This document shows, piece by piece, positions 8,661-17,716 of a stretch of DNA of 64,000 nucleotides. The DNA lies in NCBI RefSeq assembly GCF_016862435.1, contig NZ_BOMY01000037.1, positions 1 to 64,000 on the forward strand, written 5' to 3'. This DNA is from Paractinoplanes tereljensis (lineage in GTDB: Bacteria > Actinomycetota > Actinomycetes > Mycobacteriales > Micromonosporaceae). How positions within the stretch are numbered: position 1 is the stretch's first letter; every line of letters begins with the position of its first letter. The notes beneath the pieces are model-generated. The model had not been told where the DNA came from and searched no databases. It saw only the letters and a program-made list of their open reading frames with translations. Position numbers and translations under genes: made by a program.

Positions 8661-9946
8661 CGAACCCGGTCGGCCCGCGCACGGAACCGTGTGCGGGCCG
8701 TCCAGGCCGTCGCGGCCAGGGCGGTCGCGGTCAGGGTCAGCAGCATCGGGGTGGGGTGCTCGCCCACGCTGTCGGCGGCACTGGCCAGCGGGTTCGCCAG
8801 GCCGAGCCGGGCGGCCAGCCAGCCGGTCGCGGCCAGGCCGGTCACGGTGGCGGCGGTCAGCCGGAACGGCCGGCCGATCGGCAGCCGGGCCAGCACGATC
8901 AGGGCCGGCAGGGCCAGCGCGACCAGGAGCACCTGGACCAGCTCGATGCCGAGGTTGAAGCCGAGCAGACTCAGCGCGAGGCGGCCGGTGGACAGCTGCA
9001 TCTCGGCCAGGGTGAACGAGAACGCCATCCCGTGCCCGAGGCCGAACACCCCGGCGACCAGGGCTTCCCGGCCGGGGAACAGCGGGCGGACCGCGTGGAT
9101 CGCGCCGACCAGGATGCTGGCCGCGATGAATGCCTCGACCGGCCAGGCCGGGAATCGCAGGTGGGTCAGCGCACTCACCGCCAGGGCGACCGAATGACCG
9201 ACCGTGAAGGCCAGGGTTGTCCGGCCGATCCGGGTGACGGCGGTGCGGGCACCCACGGTTGAGCGCCAACGGCCACGGGCGGCCAGCAGGGGCGCGGGCA
9301 GCAGCAGGATCAGCAGGAAGAGCAGATGGTCGGTGCCGGCCAGGATGTGGTTGCCGCCCAGCCTGACCATCGCCACGAAGCCGGACCAGGTGCTGCCGCC
9401 GCGCAGGTTCACGGTCAGGGCGGGGACGGTCATCGTGCGGGTGTCGATCTCGATGGTGCCGACCTGGACGGCATCCGCGTCGACCTGACCGGCCGCCCAG
9501 TCCTGCCGGACCGAGACCAGCACGGTGTGCGTGACGACCTGGTGGACCACCACGTCGTACCGGAAGAGGAAGTGCCGTAGGTCGCCGCCGGGCGGCGGCG
9601 TCAAGGTCGCCGAAGCAAGAAGTTCCTGGTACGGGCCGGTCGAGCTCTGCTCGGTCGCGGTCACCGACAGGTCGCCTACGCTCACCGTCCAAGCCTCGCC
9701 GGTGGTCGTGACCGGACGGATGTGGGCGGTCAGGTAGCTGCGCAGCGCGTCCTGCTGCGACACGTCGATTCCGCTGGCCGTGGCCAGGTCGCCGAGCGGG
9801 ATCTCGAGCTGGGCGGTCACCGACGTCTCGTGCACGTCGAGCAGGACCACCGAGTGCGGCATCGGGTGGGCCGAGGCCGGCGACGCCCCGAACAGCAGGA
9901 GCGTCGCCGACATCATGGCCACCGCTAGAAGCGATGGAAGACGCAT
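8636..9946 (-). CDS. HupE/UreJ-like metal permease with long exported N-terminal domain
   Basis: 436 residues. A signal peptide ends at ASPASA, so the predicted mature protein begins with His27 (HPMPHS). An extracytoplasmic domain of about 160 residues precedes seven or so membrane helices. The first helix carries the HX5DH motif of nickel/cobalt permeases (His200, Asp206, His207). Further His occur in FTVGHS and GLGHGMAFS. HupE/UreJ proteins import nickel or related divalent metals, and the exact metal here is unknown. Its ATG overlaps the DUF3500 stop (TGATG), so the pair is translationally coupled. Confidence 0.82.
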   Translation of the reverse strand: MRLPSLLAVAMMSATLLLFGASPASAHPMPHSVVLLDVHETSVTAQLEIPLGDLATASGIDVSQQDALRSYLTAHIRPVTTTGEAWTVSVGDLSVTATEQSSTGPYQELLASATLTPPPGGDLRHFLFRYDVVVHQVVTHTVLVSVRQDWAAGQVDADAVQVGTIEIDTRTMTVPALTVNLRGGSTWSGFVAMVRLGGNHILAGTDHLLFLLILLLPAPLLAARGRWRSTVGARTAVTRIGRTTLAFTVGHSVALAVSALTHLRFPAWPVEAFIAASILVGAIHAVRPLFPGREALVAGVFGLGHGMAFSFTLAEMQLSTGRLALSLLGFNLGIELVQVLLVALALPALIVLARLPIGRPFRLTAATVTGLAATGWLAARLGLANPLASAADSVGEHPTPMLLTLTATALAATAWTARTRFRARADRVRQRPPTAA

Positions 9947-11184
9947 CAGAAGGAGAACTCTCCGCCGTAGTCGCGGGTGTGGTCGCGGTAGACGGTGTGG
10001 AAGTGGATCTGGTTGTTGTAGACCACGCCGTTCTGGCAGACGAACTCGATCCACACGCCGGGACCGTCGATCCGGACGTAGTCACCCTGGGTGTCCAGAG
10101 CGGTGGTGCCGGAGTAGCCGATGAAGGTCTTGTCCAACTGCGACTCGTAGGTCTTCAGCAGCTGCTGGGCGGTGGCGTCGTCGGCGATCGACACCCACGG
10201 CCGGATCGCGTCGAGGACCAGCTTCTTCTGCTTCGGCGACAGCGCCTTGACCGAGACGCCCTCCTTGGTGGCCGGGAACTGGCCGTCCTTGTCCGGGCCG
10301 AGCAGCACGTCACTGAACGACTCGGTCAGCTTGGCCGAGGTGAGCTGCTTGGTGCTGAGGCTGGCGACCAGGGCCGAGATGGCGTCCTTCTGCTTGGCCA
10401 GGGCCTGGACGGTGTTGCCGTCGTCGTCGATGAAGCTGGTCGGCTCGACCCCGATGAAGAATGGCGTGGTCCCGGCGACCTTGCCCTTCTTGTAGGTCAG
10501 GTTGACGGCCAGGTGGTGGCCGCCGAAGTGCAGCTGCCAGGTGCCGGTCGCCGACGGGGTGCCGAGGAACGCCAGCAGATAGAGGCCGCTGCCGTAGCCA
10601 CCACCGCCTCCGCCGCCCGCGCCGGGGTCGCCCGACGGCGGCGTGCCGGCCGGAGCCGACGCGCTGGGGTCGGCCGCCGGGGCGGAGGCGTCCGAGGAGG
10701 GCGGGGCGCCGCCACCACCGGTGCTGCCCTGGGCGGCGAGGTTGTCGTCGGCGGCCAGGATGTCGCTGATCTGGTCGAAGCCGCTGCCGGTGCCCGTTCC
10801 GGTCGCCGCGGTGAGAACCGCCTTCGCCGCGGTCAGCTGGTCGTCGGTGAGGGTACTCAGCTGAATGCCGACCCGGCAGCTCGAGCCGCACGGCAGGTTC
10901 GACCAGGCGGTGGCGTTGTCCGAAGTGAAGTCGAGCAGCACCGAAGCCTTCTGGTCGTCGGTGAGCGTGTCGAGGAACGCGTTGGCCGCGTTTACCAGGC
11001 CGGCAACTCCCTTAGCACCGCGGGTCGGATCCTTGACCGCCGCGGCCTTGGGCTTGTTGCCGCCAGCGTTACCGCCAACGGTGGCGGCATTGGCCGTGGC
11101 GATCCCCGCGCCGAGCAGAATGACGGCTGTCGCCGCCAGCGCGACTCCACGCCATCTGCGCGGCGCCACCTTAACGCTATTCAC
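9946..11184 (-). CDS. Secreted DUF3500 family protein
   Basis: 412 residues from GTG 11184 with AGGGAG upstream. An N-terminal signal peptide ends near ANAA (residue 34). The body has FLDTLTDDQKASVLLDF, an Ala/Ser/Pro/Gly linker with a run of seven Gly, then LHFGGHHLAVNLTY and a C-terminal IHFHTVYRDHTRDYGGEF, all typical of DUF3500. The several His clusters could bind metal, and the coupling to a HupE/UreJ-like permease supports that as inference. No enzymatic function is established from the sequence. Confidence 0.82.
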   Translation of the reverse strand: MNSVKVAPRRWRGVALAATAVILLGAGIATANAATVGGNAGGNKPKAAAVKDPTRGAKGVAGLVNAANAFLDTLTDDQKASVLLDFTSDNATAWSNLPCGSSCRVGIQLSTLTDDQLTAAKAVLTAATGTGTGSGFDQISDILAADDNLAAQGSTGGGGAPPSSDASAPAADPSASAPAGTPPSGDPGAGGGGGGGYGSGLYLLAFLGTPSATGTWQLHFGGHHLAVNLTYKKGKVAGTTPFFIGVEPTSFIDDDGNTVQALAKQKDAISALVASLSTKQLTSAKLTESFSDVLLGPDKDGQFPATKEGVSVKALSPKQKKLVLDAIRPWVSIADDATAQQLLKTYESQLDKTFIGYSGTTALDTQGDYVRIDGPGVWIEFVCQNGVVYNNQIHFHTVYRDHTRDYGGEFSF

Positions 11185-11419
11185 GAATTTGCTCCCTTGT
11201 TGATGAGGATGGAAACCGCCCGGCCGGTTGTCAGGAGAATCTCAGCAACCTCATCAAGGGAAGGCAAGAAATTATTGATAATAATGTCTATGAATATTCC
11301 ATCAGGACCCTGTGCAACCACTCCCACCTGCAATAACTAGCGCAATAGCGGGCCGCGACTCCGTTGTAGATTCAAAGGAGATAGACAGGCGATTCATATC
11401 GCAAAACTAATTCGCAGGC
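11185..11419. other. 235-bp intergenic region
   Basis: Lower GC than its surroundings, with AT-rich stretches near 11265-11300 and 11390-11415. It must hold the promoter of the minus-strand DUF3500/permease operon. I see no gene, clear terminator or palindrome. Confidence 0.6.
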
Positions 11420-12268
11420 TTATGCCCAGACCGCACTTAAACGTGCGGCCTCGGCGGCGGCTTGGGCTCGGCCGGCTTCAGCAGCCGGCCTGCGCCGCGC
11501 CGGATCCAGCACGTTCCGGCCGATCGCCGCCCGCGCGCCCGCGTCGGGCGACACCACCGCACCACGCACCTCCGGCCCTAGGGCCGCGAGCTGTGCGCCT
11601 GGGCGCCCGGATGGCCGGGCCGACTGCGTCACCGGGGCGAGCACCACCACCTGCCGGTTACCGGCGGCCAGGTCGGCGTTGGCCACCGACCGGACCCCGC
11701 CGTCGACGTAGCGAGCTCCGCCGATGGTCACCGGCGGCCAGGTCAGCGGCACCGCGCAGCTGGCCGCGACGGCGTCGATCAGCGAAACACCACTGGCCGC
11801 GTCGAAAACGCGTACCGCTCCGGTCTCGGCCTCGACCGCCGGGATCAGCAACCGGGTCGCCGGCCATTCGCGGTCGCCGATCCGGCGCGCGATCACCGCC
11901 CGCCGATCGGCCTCCGGCATCGTTCGGGCGCGCAGCGCCTGGCGGCCCAGCCAGGCGCGGCCCCGCGCCGGATCGCCCGGCCAAAGGCCGGCAACCACGA
12001 ACTTCACCAGGCCACCCACGGTCATCCCGGCGGCGACCTCGCTGCCGGGCCCGGCGAGCTGAGCTTCGAACAAACCCTCGAGGGGTACGCCGGACAGCAC
12101 TTGCGCCGCCACCGCCGAGCCGGCCGAGGTGCCCACGAACAGCCCCGCCTCGGTCAGGTCGACGCCGAGCTCGGCCAAGCCGTACAACAGCCCGATCTCC
12201 CAGGCGATCCCGGTCACGCCGCCCCCGCCGAGCACGAGGGCCTTGCCGTCAGCACCCATGCCTGGCAT
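11420..12268 (-). CDS. Patatin-like phospholipase
   Basis: 282 residues. The patatin hallmarks are present: glycine-rich oxyanion loop GGGGVTG, nucleophile elbow GTSAGS and the catalytic Asp in DGGV (YVDGGVRS), which form the Ser-Asp dyad. There is no signal peptide, so it probably acts in the cytoplasm on lysophospholipids or other acyl esters. An ATG at 12259 (MGADGKALV) is an alternative start. Only four bases separate it from the upstream beta-propeller gene, so it is the third gene of the sigma-factor operon. The C-terminal 35 residues are an Ala/Arg-rich helix. Confidence 0.88.
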   Translation of the reverse strand: MPGMGADGKALVLGGGGVTGIAWEIGLLYGLAELGVDLTEAGLFVGTSAGSAVAAQVLSGVPLEGLFEAQLAGPGSEVAAGMTVGGLVKFVVAGLWPGDPARGRAWLGRQALRARTMPEADRRAVIARRIGDREWPATRLLIPAVEAETGAVRVFDAASGVSLIDAVAASCAVPLTWPPVTIGGARYVDGGVRSVANADLAAGNRQVVVLAPVTQSARPSGRPGAQLAALGPEVRGAVVSPDAGARAAIGRNVLDPARRRPAAEAGRAQAAAEAARLSAVWA

Positions 12269-12272
12269 CTCA

Positions 12273-13490
12273 TCACACCAGCGGGCCGTGCGTCGTCTCC
12301 CACGGGACGGCCCGGACCCGTTGGGTCCGGGCCCGCTCGTTCATCCGCCGGACCAACCACCACAGCCCGAGTACGCCGGCCGCGCCCCCGATCAGCCACG
12401 GCCACAGGTGGGGGCCGATGAAGAACGGCGCGTCACCGGTACGCATCCGGCCGGACTCGATCGCCCGGTCGGACACGTCGAGGTAGTAGACCTCGGCCGG
12501 CAGGGTCATCACGCTGACCGGTTCGGCCGCACCCGACGCCAGGGCCAGCAGCCGCGGATGGAAGGCGTTGATGAAGACGAGCGCCGACCCGTCCGGCCGC
12601 CACCCGAGCAGGCTGCCGCCGTAGATCTCGCCGCCGATCGCAGGCAGGTCCGGCCCGTCCACCTCGTGGCCGTCGGCCGGGTCGAACCAGCGCGGCGCCC
12701 ACGCCCGGGTGTTGGACGGCAGCAGGGCCAGCGCGCGGCCGTCCGGCGTCCAGGCGCCCTTGCCGGCCAGCATCGTGCCGCCCGGCGGCACGAACGAACT
12801 GAGGGTTCGTCCGGTCTCGTCGCGCACGATGATCCGGTGGTCCTGCTCGTAGGCCAGGCGCCGGCCGTCGGGTGACCAGGCCGCCGAGGACCACTCGTCC
12901 ACCGGCCCGAGGTCGGTCTCCGCACCGGTGGCGACGTCGACGATCCGCATCCGGGTGCCCTCCACCACCAGCCGGCTGCCGTCCGGTGACCAGGCGACCG
13001 GTACGCCGGGCAGCTCCCGCTCCTTCCCGGTGCGCAGGTCGACGAGCCGTTCCGGGATGGCCACCACGGTTCCGTCCGGGGACAGCAGCACCTGGTCGTC
13101 GATCAGGCCGGTGTGCAGCGTGCGGTAGTCCTCGGCGGTGGCCCCGACGAACGCGAAGGTGTCCGCGTCGTCGAAGAACGGGCCGAACCGGCCGCCGTAG
13201 CCCGAGTAGACCACCGCGGCCGCGCCGAGCCCGGCGACACCGCGCGACCCGAAGGCCGGCAGACCGAGCCGGTCCGGCAACGCGACGGCGGCGCTGTCGG
13301 CGGGCGGCGTCGGCGGCGGGGACCACGGCACGAACGGCACGGCCAGGGTGAGTGCCGCGACCAGTAGCGCCCAGGCCACCACGGCGCGGCGCCGGCCCCG
13401 TCGCGCGGCCGCCACGCTCCCGGCGTACACGTCGTAGGTTTGGGCTTGGTCTGCGGTTTTGCGTAGTTCTTCGCGCAGGTGGGCACTCAT
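12273..13490 (-). CDS. Membrane-anchored beta-propeller protein of sigma-factor operon
   Basis: 405 residues starting at the ATG that overlaps the sigma-factor stop (ATGA). A cytoplasmic N-terminus of about 37 residues precedes a membrane helix near 38-56 (VVAWALLVAALTLAVPFV). An extracytoplasmic TolB/WD40-type propeller follows, with repeated W(S/T)PDGRRLAYE and WSPDGSRLVVEG blades, and a second membrane helix near residues 370-390 (PWLIGGAAGVLGLWWLV). Its place after the sigma gene and its single N-terminal crossing make it a candidate membrane regulator of that factor. It lacks a recognisable anti-sigma zinc motif, so this is inference. Confidence 0.75.
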   Translation of the reverse strand: MSAHLREELRKTADQAQTYDVYAGSVAAARRGRRRAVVAWALLVAALTLAVPFVPWSPPPTPPADSAAVALPDRLGLPAFGSRGVAGLGAAAVVYSGYGGRFGPFFDDADTFAFVGATAEDYRTLHTGLIDDQVLLSPDGTVVAIPERLVDLRTGKERELPGVPVAWSPDGSRLVVEGTRMRIVDVATGAETDLGPVDEWSSAAWSPDGRRLAYEQDHRIIVRDETGRTLSSFVPPGGTMLAGKGAWTPDGRALALLPSNTRAWAPRWFDPADGHEVDGPDLPAIGGEIYGGSLLGWRPDGSALVFINAFHPRLLALASGAAEPVSVMTLPAEVYYLDVSDRAIESGRMRTGDAPFFIGPHLWPWLIGGAAGVLGLWWLVRRMNERARTQRVRAVPWETTHGPLV

Positions 13491-13990
13491 CGCGGACTCC
13501 TCTCGCCGGCGATCAGGTCGGGGGCGATCTCGCGCAGGCGCCGGAGGGCGTCGTGCGCGTGCCGCTTGACCGTGCCGACCCGGACGCCCAGCACGTCGGC
13601 CGCCTGCGCCTCGGTCAGGTCGGAGTAGTACCGCAGCACGACGACCGCGCGTTGCTTGGCGCTGAGCCGGGACAGCGCCTGGGCCAGGCTCAGGCGCAGG
13701 GCGGTGGCCTCGGCCGGATCGGCGTGCGCGGTCTCGTGCGGCGCGGCGGACAGCTGCTCGGGCACCCGCTTCCGCCGCCACCAGCTGATGTGCTGGTGGT
13801 ACATGGCGCGGCGGACGTACCCGTCGGGGTTGTCGTCGCGAATGCGCCGCCAATGCCGGAAGGTAGCCGCCAGGGCGCTCTGCAGCAGGTCCTCGGCGAG
13901 CTGATGGTCCCCGGTCAGCAGATAGGCATGGCGGGACAACGCCGGCGAACGCTCCCGGACGAACTCCCGGAAGCCGTCGACCTCGGCCAT
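13487..13990 (-). CDS. SigE-family ECF RNA polymerase sigma factor
   Basis: 167 residues from ATG 13990, preceded on its strand by a GGGGGT element. An in-frame ATG at 14011 would add seven residues. Region 2 is in FREFVRERSPALSRHAYLLTG and AEDLLQSALAATFRHW. Region 4 is in LSAKQRAVVVLRYYSDLTEAQAADVLGV followed by VGTVKRHAHDALRRLR. Short ECF factors of this type are abundant in actinobacteria and are usually followed by a membrane protein gene, as here. The first three genes on this strand (sigma, propeller, patatin) are tightly packed and probably co-transcribed. Confidence 0.92.
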   Translation of the reverse strand: MAEVDGFREFVRERSPALSRHAYLLTGDHQLAEDLLQSALAATFRHWRRIRDDNPDGYVRRAMYHQHISWWRRKRVPEQLSAAPHETAHADPAEATALRLSLAQALSRLSAKQRAVVVLRYYSDLTEAQAADVLGVRVGTVKRHAHDALRRLREIAPDLIAGERSPR

Positions 13991-14128
13991 TCGCCACCCC
14001 CTTCTCCCCATACAACGCGGTCCCGGCGCCCGATGGTTGGGGTGGGGCGGACCCGGGTGCCCAAACGTGCACGATCATCGATGTTTCTTGAGTGGATCTC
14101 CGGCCGTAACTAGCATTTAACAAAGCGT

Positions 14129-14144
14129 GTTGAAACGTTTTAAC
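14129..14144 (+). promoter_or_regulatory. LacI-type operator before the rhamnosidase gene
   Basis: GTTGAAACGTTTTAAC is a near-perfect 16-bp palindrome centred on the CG of AAACGTTT, the form recognised by LacI-family sugar regulators. It ends one base before the GAGGAG ribosome-binding site of the GH78 gene, so a bound repressor would block transcription or early elongation. No LacI gene is present in the window. Confidence 0.65.
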
Positions 14145-14155
14145 GAGGAGACCAC

Positions 14156-17100
14156 ATGCTTCTCTCCGTCCCCAAACTCGCCCTCGCCGCCCTGCTGGCG
14201 GTCACCGTCGCCGCTCCCCCGAAGCAGACCCTGGTCACCACGCCGGTCAGCCTCGAACCGGCGCACTGGATCTGGTACCCGGAGGGTGATCCCACCCAGA
14301 CCGCCCCCGCTGCCAGCCGCTACCTCCGTCGCACCTTCACCGCTCCGGCCGGGCCCTACACCGATGCCCAGCTGGTCGTGACCGGCGACGACACCGTGGA
14401 CGTCTGGCTCAACGACACCTATCTGACCGGCTCGGCCCGCACCACCGACGCCTGGAAACACGCCCGGTACGTCGACCTGGCCGGTGCACTCCGGCCCGGC
14501 GCCAACACGCTGCGGATCGCCGTGCGCAACACCACCGCCGGACCGGCGGGCCTGCTCGGCCGGGTCCGGATCGCCTCCGCGGCCGGCACCGTCGACCTGG
14601 TCACCGACGGCGCCTGGCAGGCCGCGACCAGCACCACGGCGGCCTGGGTCACCGCGGCCGACCTCGGCGTCTATGGGCGCGGGCCGTGGAACCGGGAGGT
14701 GGCCGCGCCGGACAGCGGCGCCGGATCGCCGGTGACCCTGGCCGGCCTGACCACCGAGCGCCGCACCGACCCGATCGGCCTCGACACCCGCACGCCGCGC
14801 TTCGGCTGGCGGCTCGTCGCGACCACCGGCGGCCAGATCCAGGGCCGCTACCAGGTCACCGTCGGCACCGTGCCGAACGCGGCGGACGTCTGGGACAGCG
14901 GCCAGGTCGCCTCCGGGCAGAGCGTCGACGTGCCCTACGGCGGGCCGGCGCTGGCCGGCAACCGCACCTATCACTGGCGGGTCCGGGTCTGGGACGCGCA
15001 GGGCCGCCCGAGCCCGTGGAGCGCTCCGGCCCGGTTCGACACCGGCCTGTTCGACCCGGCCACCGAGTGGCAGGCCGCGTTCATCGGCGCGCCCGCCACC
15101 GCCAACCTGACCGGCGCCTCCTGGATCTGGTACCCGGAGGGTGACCCCGCCCCGGCCGCCACCCGCTACCTGCGGCGCACGGTCGACCTGCCGGTCACCA
15201 CCGGCCCGACCACCCTGGTGGTGACCGGCGACGACACCGCCGACGTCTGGCTCAACGGCGTCCAGGTCAGCTCCTCGCGCCGGGTCACCGACTCGTGGAA
15301 GCGGGCCACCACGGTGGATGTGACCGGGCAGGTCCGGGCCGGCGCCAACACCATCGCGATCGCGGCCACGAACACCTCCGCGGGCCCGGCCGGCGTGATC
15401 GCCAAACTCGGGACCGTGGTCACCGACGGCTCGTGGAAGGCCTCGCCGACCGGGCCGGCCGGCTGGGAGCAACCGGGCTTCGACGACACGGCCTGGCCCG
15501 CCGCCCGGGTGATCGCCGGGCTCGGCGGCGGCGACTGGGGCAACCAGGTCGCGGTGCCGAACCCCACGCCGTACCTCAGCAAGGGTTTTACGGTCGGCAA
15601 GCCGGTGGCGCGGGCGCGGCTGTTCGCGACGGCGCTCGGCCTGCACGAGACCTACCTGAACGGGGCCCGGGTCAGCGACGAGCGGCTCGCCCCCGGCTGG
15701 ACCGACTACACCAAGCGGCTGCAGTACCGGGTCTACGACGTGACCGCCCGGCTCGCGGCCGGCGGCAACACGATCGGCGCGCTGGTCGGCAACGGCTGGT
15801 ACTCCGGGAGCATCGGCTTCGCCGGCAGCCAGCGGTACGGAACATCGCCCTGGTACTCGGCCCGGCTGGCCATCGAGTACACCGACGGGACCCGCGCCGA
15901 CGTGCGGACCGACGCGTCCTGGACCGCCACCAGCAGCACGATCATCAGCGACGACCTGTACCACGGGGAGGATCAGGACGCCCGGATCCGCGGCGGCGAC
16001 AGCGTGCCCGTCACCGTCCGCACCCAGGCCCAACCGACCCTGGTCGCCCAGGTCGACCCGGGTGTGACAGTGCAGCAGGAGATCCGGCCGACCACCATCA
16101 CCCAGCCCCGGCCGGGGGTGTGGATCGCCGATCTGGGGCAGAACTTCGCCGGCTGGAACCGGCTGCGGGTGACCGGACCGGCCGGCACCAAGGTCACGCT
16201 GCGGCACGGCGAGATCCTCAACCCGGACGGCACGCTCTACACCACCAACCTGCGGGCGGCCCAGGCCACCGACACGTTCACGCTGGCCGGCACCGGCCAG
16301 CCCGAGGTGTTCGAGCCGCACTTCACCGTGCACGGCTACCGCTACGTCGAACTCATCGGGTATCCCGGAACCCCCACCGCCGACAACCTGACCGGGCTGG
16401 CCGCCTGGACCAGCGGCGCCGAGACCGGCACGCTCACCACCAGCGACCCGCTGGTCAACCAGCTCCAGCACAACATCGTCTGGGGCGCCCGGTCGAACAT
16501 GCTGTCGATCCCGACCGACTGCCCGCAGCGCGACGAGCGGCTCGGCTGGACCGGGGACATCGCGGCGTTCGCGGCCACCTCCACCTTCAACTTCGACACC
16601 CACGGGCTGCTCGCCAAGTTCGCCGACGACCTGGTCGACGCGCAACGGGCCGACGGGGCGTTCACCGACGTGGCGCCGGCCGTGATCGATGGCGCCGGCA
16701 AGGCCGGCTGGGCCGACGCCGGGGTGGTCGTGCCGTACACCATCTGGCAGCGCTACGGCGACCTGTCGGTTGCGGACGAGCACTTCACGGCGATGGCGAA
16801 GTACGTCGACTACCTGCGGTCGACGGCGGGCGCCGACCTGATCCGCGACCACGAGACGTTCGGCGACTGGCTCAACGTCGACGACAACACCCCGAACGAC
16901 CTGAGCAGTACGGCGTTCTTCGGCTGGTCGGCCCGGCTGCTGTCGCGGATGGCGGCGGCCACCGGACGGGCCGCCGAGGCCCAGGCGTACGGGACGCTGG
17001 CCGATCGGATCGGCGCCGCGTTCACCGCCCGGTTCGTCGCCGCCGACGGGACCGTGGGCAGCAACAGCCAGACCGGATACGTTCTCGCGCTGGCCTTCGG

Positions 17101-17713
17101 GCTGGTGCCGGACGACCGGGCGCAGGCGGTCGCGGACCGGCTCGCGGCCAAGGTGGACGCCCGCAACGGGCATCTGTCGGTCGGGTTCATGGGCGTGGAA
17201 AATCTGCTGCCGGTGCTGGCCGGCCACGGGCACCTGGCCACCGCGTACCGGATCCTGCAGCAGCCGGACTATCCCGGCTGGGGTTACATGAACGCGCGCG
17301 GGGCGACGACGATCTGGGAACGCTGGGACGGGATCCGGACCGACGGCTCCCTGCAGGACCCGGGCATGAACTCGTTCAACCACTACGGCCTGGGCTCGGT
17401 AGGTGACTGGCTCTATCGCACGGTCGGCGGGGTCGGCCCGGCCACGCCGGGCTACCGGCAGGTGCTCATCGCACCCCAACCCGGCGGCTCGCTCACGGCC
17501 GCGTCGGCCACGCTTTCCACGGCGTACGGCGTGACCCGCTCGGCCTGGACGAAGGCCGGCTCGACGCTCACCCTCGACGTGGTCGTGCCGCCGAACGCGA
17601 CCGCGCTGGTGCGGTTGCCGGCGGCGGCCACCGGACTACCGGCCGAGGCGGTGCCGCAGGACGGATCGTCGTACCTGGTCCCGCCGGGGAACTACCGGTT
17701 CCTCATGGGCTGA
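14156..17713 (+). CDS. Secreted GH78 alpha-L-rhamnosidase
   Basis: 1185 residues with GAGGAG upstream and a short N-terminal signal sequence. Order of modules: a jelly-roll carbohydrate-binding-like domain near 37-190 (WIWYPEGDP..YLRRTF, TGDDTVDVWLN), a fibronectin-like domain (DPIGLDTRTPRFGWRL), a second copy of the jelly-roll near 320-450 (WIWYPEGDP, TGDDTADVWLN), the GH78 N-terminal sandwich (LNGARVSDERLAPGWTDY), and the (alpha/alpha)6 catalytic barrel with CPQRDERLGWTGD and TTIWERWDGI, which carry the acidic catalytic residues. It removes terminal rhamnose from plant glycosides or rhamnogalacturonan. A perfect inverted repeat follows the stop. Confidence 0.92.
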   Translation: MLLSVPKLALAALLAVTVAAPPKQTLVTTPVSLEPAHWIWYPEGDPTQTAPAASRYLRRTFTAPAGPYTDAQLVVTGDDTVDVWLNDTYLTGSARTTDAWKHARYVDLAGALRPGANTLRIAVRNTTAGPAGLLGRVRIASAAGTVDLVTDGAWQAATSTTAAWVTAADLGVYGRGPWNREVAAPDSGAGSPVTLAGLTTERRTDPIGLDTRTPRFGWRLVATTGGQIQGRYQVTVGTVPNAADVWDSGQVASGQSVDVPYGGPALAGNRTYHWRVRVWDAQGRPSPWSAPARFDTGLFDPATEWQAAFIGAPATANLTGASWIWYPEGDPAPAATRYLRRTVDLPVTTGPTTLVVTGDDTADVWLNGVQVSSSRRVTDSWKRATTVDVTGQVRAGANTIAIAATNTSAGPAGVIAKLGTVVTDGSWKASPTGPAGWEQPGFDDTAWPAARVIAGLGGGDWGNQVAVPNPTPYLSKGFTVGKPVARARLFATALGLHETYLNGARVSDERLAPGWTDYTKRLQYRVYDVTARLAAGGNTIGALVGNGWYSGSIGFAGSQRYGTSPWYSARLAIEYTDGTRADVRTDASWTATSSTIISDDLYHGEDQDARIRGGDSVPVTVRTQAQPTLVAQVDPGVTVQQEIRPTTITQPRPGVWIADLGQNFAGWNRLRVTGPAGTKVTLRHGEILNPDGTLYTTNLRAAQATDTFTLAGTGQPEVFEPHFTVHGYRYVELIGYPGTPTADNLTGLAAWTSGAETGTLTTSDPLVNQLQHNIVWGARSNMLSIPTDCPQRDERLGWTGDIAAFAATSTFNFDTHGLLAKFADDLVDAQRADGAFTDVAPAVIDGAGKAGWADAGVVVPYTIWQRYGDLSVADEHFTAMAKYVDYLRSTAGADLIRDHETFGDWLNVDDNTPNDLSSTAFFGWSARLLSRMAAATGRAAEAQAYGTLADRIGAAFTARFVAADGTVGSNSQTGYVLALAFGLVPDDRAQAVADRLAAKVDARNGHLSVGFMGVENLLPVLAGHGHLATAYRILQQPDYPGWGYMNARGATTIWERWDGIRTDGSLQDPGMNSFNHYGLGSVGDWLYRTVGGVGPATPGYRQVLIAPQPGGSLTAASATLSTAYGVTRSAWTKAGSTLTLDVVVPPNATALVRLPAAATGLPAEAVPQDGSSYLVPPGNYRFLMG

Positions 17714-17716
17714 GGA

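Noticed and set aside
13491..14123. Upstream extension of the beta-propeller gene
   Set aside because: It lies over the sigma-factor gene in a different frame. The ATGA overlap at 13490 is the proper start.
14117..17479. Open frame of 1120 codons antisense to the rhamnosidase gene
   Set aside because: It is a high-GC shadow frame with no domain pattern, and the opposite strand encodes a complete GH78 enzyme.
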